Both the position numbers and the translations under genes were made by a program. Of a stretch of DNA of 64,000 nucleotides, positions 54,352 to 64,000 are shown one piece after another; position 1 is the stretch's first letter, and every line of letters begins with the position of its first letter. Source of the stretch: Dendrobium chrysotoxum (lineage: Eukaryota; Streptophyta; Magnoliopsida; Asparagales; Orchidaceae); assembly GCA_019925795.1 (NCBI GenBank), contig CM034315.1, positions 29,766,446-29,830,445 on the forward strand. The letters are read 5' to 3'. Under the pieces are notes generated by a model, which was not told the origin of the DNA, ran no database searches, and was given only the letters and a program-made list of their open reading frames with translations.

Positions 54352-55456
54352 TGGCCTTTTGATACCAAAAGATTCTTCAAGGAGTTTCACTAAAAAAAAC
54401 TTAGACTCATGGAGGAAAAAAGGTGAGTGTTTACTGGAGTAACCAAGTGAAAACTTCCTCTCACACTCCCTTGCACCAACAAGGGTCTTCTCCCTCTCTC
54501 ACAACTTCACCTCTCTCTCACTAGCACAAAGCGCTCGCATCAAAACCTTGCAAATAGAAGACTCACGCTCTCAGACTACAAAACATTCTTACAAAGTCTA
54601 TTAGGAAACCATAAATAGTGAGCTTCCAAAAACCCTAATTTTTCAATTTTGCTGACTCTATTCATATAGTACAATCAATGGATCATACAGTACAATCATT
54701 TCTATTTTGTTAATTGATTATTTTGGATGAATGAATAATAGTATAATATGATTAGTTTAAATTAAATATCAAATCATACATAACAAATAAAATGTCATCT
54801 AAAGAGTCCTCGGGTGATTAAAATAGTATGATCTTATGAACACACTAGATAAATTGAACTTCATCTAGAAATAACTTGGGTTATTCATATAGTTTGATAA
54901 ATGATCATATGGAATAATCTATAATTATTTCATATCTAATTTAATTTCTTAATTAACTGACCTAAATTAGTTAATAAATTAAATATTTTGTAGTGCTAAC
55001 AACATCAGACAGTACGAATAATTTAAATTTCAAAATTCAAATTTATTTTTTTAAGTACATTACAGTCGATAGTGGGATTTTTAGTTATAGTGAATCAACC
55101 AGTATGTTGTGGTGTTCATAATGTATGATTCATTATAATTCAAATTTATTTTTTATTTAAATTAAGCATTTTACTTAATATTTCCTTTCACTGACTAGAT
55201 AGTATGATACGGATTATACAGTACTACTAACCCAGTATATACCTTTTACAAAATCTTTAATACAAAGTTTAAGTCACACACTAATAAAGTGTAGCCTTGA
55301 GCCTGAACTTTAGTCATTCTTCATATATAATATTACTTGATAGAGTACTAGCACTCAAAATAAATATCTTAAATAATATATAAGAGTAAGTAAATAATTA
55401 TCCAATTATGTTTGTAATCATCAAAATATAATGTTAGGCTTTTGGATTGTAAAACA
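54352..55456 (-). repeat. 5' LTR of element G, second part
   Basis: Continues 30111. Text parallels LTR A ('ccttttgataccaaaaga', 'cttagactcatggaggaa', 'gtgaaaacttcctctcacactccctt', then 'ccataaatagtgagctt' with the TATA position near 54610). Palindromes in U3 are strongly decayed. It ends near GTAAAACA at 55456. Confidence 0.75.
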
Positions 55457-57037
55457 TTTATTGGTTATTGATTTGTTACATCAATAAGGCAATAAGAGGG
55501 TAATCAATTTCCTCATAAGAAAAATTTATATGTAATGGATAATTAAAATGTCTGGATGTTCCACATGATTTTCTTTAAGGTTTCTTTAGTCAAATCTATA
55601 TAGCTTAACTTTTATATCATCTTGAAAGCAGACTAATGTTTCACTATAAATTTGAAAAGAGAAACAAAATTTACATTAAAAATTAAATACAACATAAGGA
55701 ATGTCAAATTCATCTCGAAGAATAAAATAAACATTCACATATCATTTTGATTATGAAACTTAACTAAGGTATAAAGCTATATTATGCATCTATAGGATTC
55801 TTCCACTACCTTAGAGAACTAAGATAATCTTTCACTTTTTACTAGGTTCTGGACTCCCTATAATGGAAAGTCTGTATAGTTAATTGCATCTCAAAAGAGA
55901 AAACTATTGATTAAAGTAAATACTAAGCTTTTTAAATTTATAAAGATTTAAAGAAAAGTTTTTGTTCAAAAGAATCAAAGAAAAGACTTAGAGATTTTAT
56001 ACTTTAGATTTTAATTTATTACCTAAACCTCCTGGGGATAGAAAACATTGAAGAGTGTATAAAATTTGGGCTTATATCTTCCTAGAGTGAACTATCAACT
56101 AATATCTTATGTGTGAACCAGTTCCTCTTAAATGCAAGATAAGGTAGTTTTATACCCCAGGAATCAAGTAGGTTTAGTTCAGAAACTTTCATCAAGACAC
56201 TTTAATATGCAAAGGCATCTACATAGGATAACATAATGATGTTTGAAATAAATATATAAATAAAACATTACATATTTATATTATAAAAAAGGTATAATCT
56301 AGGGTCTACTATAAAGTAAAGGTGGCTTAGTCTTCGCCATAAGGCATAGATTTTTAACCCTATATAATGTAGATTTAAATATGATTGATTAATTTAGTCT
56401 TGATTAAGATTAATACTTTCTCATGGATCTTTATTAATATTCCAAAAATCAAAGATCTTCAAATGAAGAAGAATAATTTTCTTTTGGAACTTCTATATGT
56501 ATAAGAAATTTTCTTTAATATTTTTATAATTCTTGACACTATATAATTAAATCTAGCAATATAAGAATCTAAAAAATTTATATTTACACATTTATACTTA
56601 CATCCTCATCTATATACATTCAATCTTACACAAAAATATAAAGTATAAAATTATTGTATATAAACTATAAAATGAAATACAATGTTGGTGTATGTGTATG
56701 AAAAATAACACAGAGTATTCATGAGCACGAGCATATGAATTGCTGAATGCATGTGTGAAATAGAATATACTTTGGGTAAATTGATACTTTGGTTTTCTTT
56801 GATATAGAATGCCCACTAGATACATATGTGTATGTGTTGATCAAGTAATTTATTGATTGAGAAAGTGTCAATCCAATGAGAAAGTATTCAGCTACATTGG
56901 ATTCAAACTAGTACTATCTACTATAGTTGGAAGTTTTGTCTTACTAAAAGAAAATTAATGGTTTTGAGTTTCTGGCAATTTACAAACATGTAAAAGATGA
57001 TGAAATACCAATATATAAAATATATTTTGGATTAGTG
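55457..57037. other. AT-rich sequence, no feature recognised
   Basis: No long ORF, LTR edge or domain is visible. A 71-codon minus-strand frame (56610-56825) is low complexity and has no support. Confidence 0.5.
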
Positions 57038-57412
57038 TCTGCAAAATAATAATATTTTCCTAATGAGTATCATAAATGCTAATGTAGATCAGAATATATG
57101 CTTCCCTTGATATCTGTTGAGTTTGTAGGAGTGAAAAGAATTGTTTATGGCATTCCTACAATGCTAATATCTCCATAGAACCTAGAAGATTAAATATCTT
57201 ATGTCTAGGCATGACAACATTCCATTCCTACATTCTTATTTAGTTTAAAATTCATCCATTGAGGTAATATATCATACTAGATATTAACTAAACACTTGGC
57301 CATTAACTGCATTAAATTAAGAATAAGAGATATTAAAAAATTCCATGATTCATTTAATTCATAAGAGTCTACATTAGTATTCATATTATATTCACATCTT
57401 TAGCCAAAAACC
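57038..57412 (+). repeat. Direct repeat Y, copy 1
   Basis: Aligns in the same orientation with 63566-63950: 'aaaataataatattttcctaa', 'taaatatcttatgtctaggcat', 'ccattgaggtaatatatca' and 'attaaattaagaataagaga' appear in the same order with scattered differences. Class unknown; the pair brackets the inverted X copies. Confidence 0.75.
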
Positions 57413-57479
57413 TTAAAGCATTATTATAGGTTGTAAAACCTTCAAATATTTATAGGTCGTGCTACTTGTTATGACATAC

Positions 57480-59165
57480 TGTGAAAATTGACCATGGAAG
57501 CCTCACCAAAATCATTGAACAACATTATTGATATGAGCATGATGCATTGATGCAAGATTTGATGGACCTTGGATGACCATGGATTACAATGTTGCCACAA
57601 AAACCCTAAAACCATTAAAATTGAGTTTTCCTTAAATCTCAACATTGCTCAATAAAACAAAACCATAAAATTACTCCTAACTTATTCTAAATATGAATTA
57701 GATAGCATTTCACTAAAACCTAGGTTGACCAAGTAAAACCTAGGTTGGCCAAAATGATTCACTGAAGTTTAAAACCACATTTCATGCACACAAGCCATAC
57801 CATTATATAAAACCTATTCCAATATGACCAAAATAATATTGGATAGCATTAAACCTACTATGACCATTGGTCAAACCTTGTTTACAAAGTCAACCTAGGT
57901 TGACCTAATATACCCTTACAAGTTTAAACATACATTTCACATAAGAAGGCTTTGCCAAGCCTCATGGCCACATACATTGTACTAAAAATTTATTTTTACT
58001 TGCTTGGACCTAACCCCAACCCATGATCAACCCTAATTGACTATGTCAACCAAGGTTGACCTAACACATATACTTTGAAATCCATTACAAATCATATCAT
58101 CCAAACTTAACCAAACTAATTTGAACCAATACGACTTTCTATGAGGTCCATAGGAGCTAACCTTAGGTGACCCAAGCCTTGAGTCCACTTGGGTTAGCCA
58201 CATGGCTTAACCTAAGGGGTCAAAATTGCTTTTTTTAAGCCAAATCCAAACCTAGGCCAAACTACCCCGAATAAGCAATGATAGTGCATTCATCCTGACC
58301 CATTGCATCTATATTAGTTAGCCCAACTCTTGGGTTAACCTAAATTAGCACATTAAGCTTCCCCAAAGTGACCTAAAATGGACATAATAATCCATATTTC
58401 ATAACCCTACATGATCAAGCCCAATTTGCTCTTGCATTGAGTTTAGGATTGTTGTAAACACTTTGCCACCTCACCTTCCCCCTATGAGGTTTTCAAAATC
58501 TACCATATGTTTTAGAACTAAACCATGTGACTCATGGGATTAATGGAATCTTACAACCTAAGTGAGCTTTAAAGCCTTCAAGTAACCTTCGCTAAGCCCC
58601 ATGTGACCCTCCTAAGCTGGCCCAATGGTCTGTGAATGGTTGAATATGTTTAAATTTTAATCAAAATGCATTTTAAGAGCCTATAAATTGCACCTATTTT
58701 CCCTGAATAAGGGTTGATCTTTTAATTTCTTTTAGCATTATGAGTGGTAGAGCTTCAATTCCCTAGCTTCCCTACTTCTTGTGTCAACGATTTTGGTGAC
58801 TTTGAGTAAACTCCGATGAGCTTACCCCATTGAAACACCATCTTTCAGTCCACTCCTTCTTTGGCCATGCTTTCTTGGGGAGAAAGAATCTTTGGACTCA
58901 TACAAATTAGCCTAAGCTTAGGCTAAGGAAATTGGAGCATTCCCTAAGGTATTTACCTAATCCTAAATCTTAATTTGGGTAGGTTCAGGCAAGTGTGAAA
59001 GGAATATTTAATCCAGCCAAATCTGGCCATTGGATTGAACCTTCTGGATGAGACAAAGCTATCTGTGAAATTTCATGCAATTTCATCAAGCCAATCTCCA
59101 GATCTTGACAAAAATTTCTTATGGATTAGAAGCCTTATGGGAGGTTGAAGATGAAATTGCATCCA
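57480..59165 (-). repeat. Family X repeat, inverted copy
   Basis: The reverse complement parallels 61150-63560; for example AATACCTTAGGGAATGCTCC here matches 'aataccttatataatgctcc' near 61368. The palindrome GTCAACCTAGGTTGAC lies at 57889-57904, with near-copies at about 57720-57755 and 58044-58059. No ORF is supported. Confidence 0.65.
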
Positions 59166-59508
59166 TCCATTTTGAATAATGACTATAATATGATCTTATG
59201 ATTTTGATCAGTTTTAAATCTCATTTGTTCGACCTTAGATTGGATAACTACAATGAATGTGTGTTAAACCATTAGTTCGTCAATCATTATCTAGCTAATT
59301 AGACAGTGTAGCCTTGAAAGTGTGGCAGATTGTGTAAATTAGATGATCTTAAGCTCTATGGATTAAGTTTGAGGGGCACTATCAAAGCTCTATTGTTTTA
59401 AATAATGACTCTTAATGCATTATGTTTATTTCCAAAAATAACCTCTAGGGTATTTCTTGATTTATTCATTAAGTATAAATCTTCATGAGGGAAAATTAAG
59501 GTTGATTA
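59166..59508. other. Spacer between inverted X copy and LTR fragment J
   Basis: AT-rich; nothing recognised. Confidence 0.4.
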
Positions 59509-61030
59509 TGTTGGATGAAAATGGCACCCCAAGAGGGAAGGGGGGAGGGGGGGTGAATTGGGTTTTAAAAATTTTTATTAAAAGAAGGTAATTAAAATAA
59601 TTTTAATGCTATTTGGCTAAGAATAAATAATCACATAATTATTTATAAAAATAATAAAGAAAAATAGATGCAAGTAAAGAAAATAATAAGCACAATATTT
59701 TTACATGGCTTGGCCCGTATTCCAATCTAGCCTACGTTCATGCTAGCCAACTCTTGAGCTAGAATCCACTAATCCAAGGTTTTCCTTGCAAACCTCACCT
59801 CTTTAAACAAAAGAATTTATTTATAATATAAGTACTCTCCTATACGTGTGAGTACAAACCAATCTTGTTACAATTTAAACTTCACTGTGCCAAATGGATT
59901 AGATCAAGAAAAGAAAAAATATAATTTGATGTAAAAAATACAAGCTCAAATTATTTTGCTATAAATTACTAAAATATTACAAAAATATTTGAGGTGATGT
60001 TACAATTTAATTTTAGTCACCTCAATACTTACAACTGGAATATAAAACTTGCTCACTTTAAGATAGATATATTTTTTGATAAAAATATGAATAATATTTT
60101 AAATAATAAATTTTTTTTGTTAATTTAGATTATAAATCCTAAAATCATATAATACTTTTAAAAATGAATTAGATTTAAAATGTAAATCTATGCCACATAA
60201 AAAAATAAAAATACATGCTTTGCAATATTTATGTATTCAAAAAATTTAAAATAGGAAACTTAATATAACATTCCATACTAGTATTTTCTCCAAATAATAA
60301 ATATTTTCAAGAAAATATATGGTGAAAAATAAATGAATAACAAGTAAATATTTAGGGAAAGAAAGCAAGCTCAAGAACTCCAAGAGATGTTACATAATTT
60401 AGTGCATTGATGCTTTCCAACAAAGAATTTGATCTTACAAATGAATAGAGCTCCTGGAATGAAGATCAAAGTTTCTCCTCTAAAGATTTAGCTTATAAAT
60501 AAGGAAAGAGGATTGAAAAGATTGCTGGAGTTTTCTCTTTTGAATAACCATCACAAGAAGAGAAAGAGGGGTATTTAAAGGGAAAGTGTAAGTAAATCAA
60601 AATTTCAATAAAACTAATAATCTAATATTAAATTATCAATTAATAATATCATATTTGATAAATAATTAATTTATATTAAATAAATATAAGTTTCCAATGT
60701 CTATAAAATGGCTAGTTATATGAAAAAGTCAAAAAGTCTTCATATACATCCAAAATAAGTCAAAAACGCTACCTAGCAAATAATATTAAAATCTGATAAT
60801 GCTTTGAAACTTATTATGAAGCAAATTTAGCACCAAAGTGAGTCATGTAACCTATCAGTTTCTATTTATAGAATATAAATAATCCAATGAAACAAAAATT
60901 ATGCCATATTTTTGTCAAAAAAATATGATGTATAATAAAATAAAAAGTTATGCATATTTTAATTTCCTCTATTAATTTACATGTGGTGCCATTTTATTAT
61001 TAAGGCATTGATTCTCAATGATTGTTGGAT
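59509..61030 (-). repeat. Copia-type LTR-like fragment J
   Basis: Near the left edge a G-rich tract with 'ggtgaattggg' (59541-59567), and later 'tttacatggcttggcccg' and 'agcctacgttcatg' (about 59699-59740), correspond in order to the G-run, 'tagtggttcggtc' and 'acctacgtccactc' of the LTRs of A, C and D. It is a distant relative in the minus orientation. The right edge and duplication could not be set, so the limits are approximate; GATTA at 59504-59508 and 61028-61032 is a weak candidate without a proper CA end. Confidence 0.5.
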
Positions 61031-61149
61031 TAATAGAATCACATGCTATTAACCTAAGCAATCTAATCTAATATCGAATGGATATGACTTAAAGTGAAAT
61101 AAAATAGCAGGATCCAATGAGATCGAATCAAATTCATTGATCGAAATGA
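61031..61149. other. Spacer between fragment J and X repeat
   Basis: Nothing recognised. Confidence 0.4.
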
Positions 61150-63560
61150 ATAGCTACAATGTTTTCTTCAACCTCTCTCTGAATTTCTCATTCCTAAGCA
61201 CATTCCAGCATGTTCTAAGCAATCAAATGAACAAAATTCAATAAAAATTCTCAAAGAGCATCACCTAACCTTCATCCTTCAATCTAATGACCAAATTCTC
61301 TTGGATTTGAGATTTCTTTTAGAATTGATCGGACTTATCTAGGTAGGGGTTTGAGAGTAGTGGAATACCTTATATAATGCTCCAATTGCCTCTGCCTTAG
61401 CCAATACAAGTTTGTACGGACCTCACGAATAATTCATCTTTATTTGTAATAATCAGAGGAAGAGTGGATATGAAGTTTGAGTTTGGAAGGAATGGGCTCA
61501 CCAAAGCTTGCTCATACTTCCTGTAGACCTTTATGGGAATGGCTCAGATTTGGGGTTTAAATCCTAGAGTGCTAGGTATTCTTTTGAAATTATAAAATAG
61601 AACCCTTGTTCATTAAAAATTAGGATATTGATAGGCATTAGGCAATTCACTTAGCAATTAAATTGGCAAGATACAACCCCTCTTAAGCACTTATGCCAGA
61701 TTAGGAGAGTCACAGGGAGCCTAATAAATGATTTTGGATAGTTTTAAGACTTGGAGGTCACAAGTCTTGTAAGCTTGGGTTGAACCCATGAGCTATGTGA
61801 TTGATTTTCAAGATTTCAGTTGGCTCCAACCACCACATAGGGAGAGGTTAGGCTAGCTGATGTTTGGAATGCTCCTGAGCTTTATTGATGGGTCAGTTGG
61901 GCTGGGTAAGGTCTAGACAAGCAATGAAGTTCATAATGACTTATGTTTTAGACTTTGGATCAGCCTAATTTGTTGACCAAGCTAGCTCAAAGGCTGCGTT
62001 AATCAGGGTGGATGTAAGGGATTACTAAGCATCAAATGCACGAGTTAGTTTTACCCAATTTGATATAGGTTGGATTTTGGCTCAATAGAAAGTGGCCTTG
62101 GGCACTTCAGTCAAATCATGTGGCTAGCCTAAGTGGATCCATAGGTTAGATTACTTAGAGTTGGTTCACAGGGACTTTATGGATAGTCTCATAGATTCAA
62201 TTTGGATTGTGTATTCTTGAGTCAATACAATTGAATAGGATTTCAATGTATAAGTTCTTAGTCAATATTGAATGGCTTGGTCAACTAGGTTGAACCAAGG
62301 GTTAGGGTTGGGTCCAACTCATTCCAAATGATATTTGCAACCTATAAGAAGAGGTCACAAAACTTGGTATAGTTTCTATATATAATATGCTTATTTCAAT
62401 GCCTTATATTTCATTTGGTCAACCTAGGTTGACTTGGTTAACTAGGTTGGACCATGGGATAGGATTTTGTATAACTCATTCCAAATGATATTTTGGATTT
62501 GTTAGATTAGGTTTTAAGCAATAGTGAGCCTCGATGCATGATATCAGGGTATAAGGTTTAATGGGTGCCCTTTGGTTAACCTATGTTAACATGGTCAACT
62601 AGAGTTGACCAAAGGTTGAGGTTAGGTTCAACACACTCCATTTGATATATGAGATGTGTTAGAGAAGGTTTTATGACTTAGTTTGACTGGGTCATGTTGA
62701 ATATTTAAAAGAATCCAATTTCGAAAGTTTTAGAATTTTAGGGTATTAGTGGCACCATTGTCAACAAAAGTCTATTGAGGTCTCAATATTAGCTCAACGT
62801 ATCATACTTATGTCAATGATTATGTTCAATCAGTTTGGGGAAGCTTCCAAGGGATAATTCTAAAATATGTCATGGCTAGTGGTATAGGATATAAATATCT
62901 AAAAGTTTTATATCCTATGGAAATGCTTTGAGTTTCAAGGGTCAAGGGTATTAGAATACATCCATATTAGTACTGTAGATCCTAAGGATAGGCGTAGTCA
63001 ATATGCAACTAATTATTCATGAATCCAAGGTCATTTGGATAGGTTGATAGGTGTTTGAAAATGTCAAAAAATAGTTTATAGACTAAGGGATTTTGGGGTT
63101 TGAATTTGACCACTAGACTTTAAGGTTAGAAGTTTATATTGGGTTTGGTCAATGATTTTGGGTATTTTTGATTTGACATATTCAAATCATTGATCATCAG
63201 TTATGATTATTAGTGATTGAACAAATAATCAGCTGATTATCATTAGTGACTACCAATGATGGATTTTAAATTTCATTTTAGTTCGAGCTTCTTAGTTGAT
63301 CAATTAGAGTCAATAATTAAAAGGGTTTTTTTTCTATTATTAAATCACAAACAATCATTTGGGGATTGTCAAGTGACTAATTAGATGATCAAATCATAAT
63401 TAGGGGCGACTGTCAAGTGAAGTTTTTATGGGTTCATGACCAGGTTATTATGACAAAACACAGTGATGAGTTTACTTTGAACTTTGAAGTGTAGTTCAAT
63501 GATTGGTGAAGAGAGATTGGATGTTTAATATGAGAAATTGACCAAACTTAAAAATGAGCT
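61150..63560 (+). repeat. Family X repeat, direct copy
   Basis: Same orientation as 1-83/5001-5864 and inverted relative to 57480-59165. It contains GTCAACCTAGGTTGAC at 62418-62433 and the near-palindromes 'ggttaacctatgttaac' (62572-62588) and 'ggtcaactagagttgacc' (62593-62610). About 62250-62650 shows imperfect internal repeats of roughly 130 bp that begin 'ggtcaac.aggttgac' and continue to 'cattccaaatgatatt'. No ORF is supported. Confidence 0.65.
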
Positions 63561-63565
63561 AAATC

Positions 63566-63950
63566 GTAATATCCATAAAATAATAATATTTTCCTAAAAA
63601 GGCTCTAAATTGGTGATATGGATTAGAGTATATGCATACTATATGCATCCGTTGATCTCTATCAAGCATATAGGGGTAAAAAGAGAGGTTTATGTATTTC
63701 CTAAAATGTTAATCCATAGAATCTAGAATATTAAACATCTTATGTCGAGGCATTCCAACATTCCATTCCAATCATCTTATTTATTCTAATATTTCTCCAT
63801 TGAGGCAATATATCACACTAAATATTAACTACATACATGACCATTACATACATTAAATTAAGAATGGGAGACATTAAAAATATCTATGATTTATTTAAGG
63901 CATAAGACTCTTTATTAATAGTTTCATTATCCTCACATCATTAGCCCAAA
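63566..63950 (+). repeat. Direct repeat Y, copy 2
   Basis: Second copy of 57038-57412. It may continue past the end of the window. Confidence 0.75.
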
Positions 63951-64000
63951 ACTAAGTAATTAATTGGACATAGATAAAATTAAAAACAAATATATCTTTA

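Noticed and set aside
1..64000. Host genes, tRNA, rRNA or organellar insertions
   Set aside because: No such sequence was seen on either strand; all credible coding sequence belongs to retroelements. Short tRNA fragments could have been missed by eye.

Overview
The window is a block of nested plant retrotransposons, and I see no host gene, tRNA, rRNA or CRISPR array in it. The Ty1/copia elements have the Sirevirus/SIRE plan: Gag with DUF4219/UBN2-like regions, two CCHC knuckles and a coiled coil; protease-integrase-RT-RNase H in copia order; a third 'envelope-like' ORF; initiator-tRNA-Met-type primer sites; and A/G tracts beside the 3' LTR. There is also a plant L1-type LINE. This points to an angiosperm with a repeat-rich genome; the species cannot be read from the sequence.

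Layout. Bases 1-5864 are an old non-coding repeat (family X) split by element A (89-4995, minus), a short insertion that keeps only the N-terminal part of gag. From 5865 comes a 5'-truncated plus-strand element B (ORF3 remnant, 3' LTR). Its LTR (7078-27840) is split by a LINE (7482-26491), and the LINE is itself split by the 11.4-kb element C (7535-18923, minus). From 27841 to 55456 lies the remnant of a minus-strand element G (gag and 5' LTR). Inside its LTR sits plus-strand element E (30112-54346). E is split by solo LTR F (33677-35400) and by element D (35864-47601, minus), the best-preserved copy, with intact pol and ORF3. From 55457 to 64000 there is AT-rich sequence, a diverged inverted pair of family X copies, another copia-type LTR fragment (J) and a direct repeat (Y). 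Target-site duplications fix the boundaries of A, C, D, F, the LINE and, less exactly, E, so the order of nesting can be read directly.

How the parts relate. All the Sirevirus-like LTRs share one architecture. Upstream of a TATTTA-type box, U3 is filled with 15-bp palindromes (ATCGTCCAGGACGAT in D, ATCGTACAGTACGAT in A). In D these fall into seven pairs, each spaced exactly 21 bp, and the pairs recur about every 105 bp. Downstream of the TATA box, the transcribed leader holds a ~39-bp tandem array of short hairpins with a near-constant AGGAG loop and stems that covary between families. The palindrome array plus TATA box is repeated inside D, C and E just upstream of ORF3, which suggests that ORF3 has its own LTR-like promoter. 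Palindrome-rich LTRs are already known in maize Sireviruses; the internal ORF3 promoter, the 21-bp pairing and the covarying AGGAG hairpins are the observations here most worth testing.
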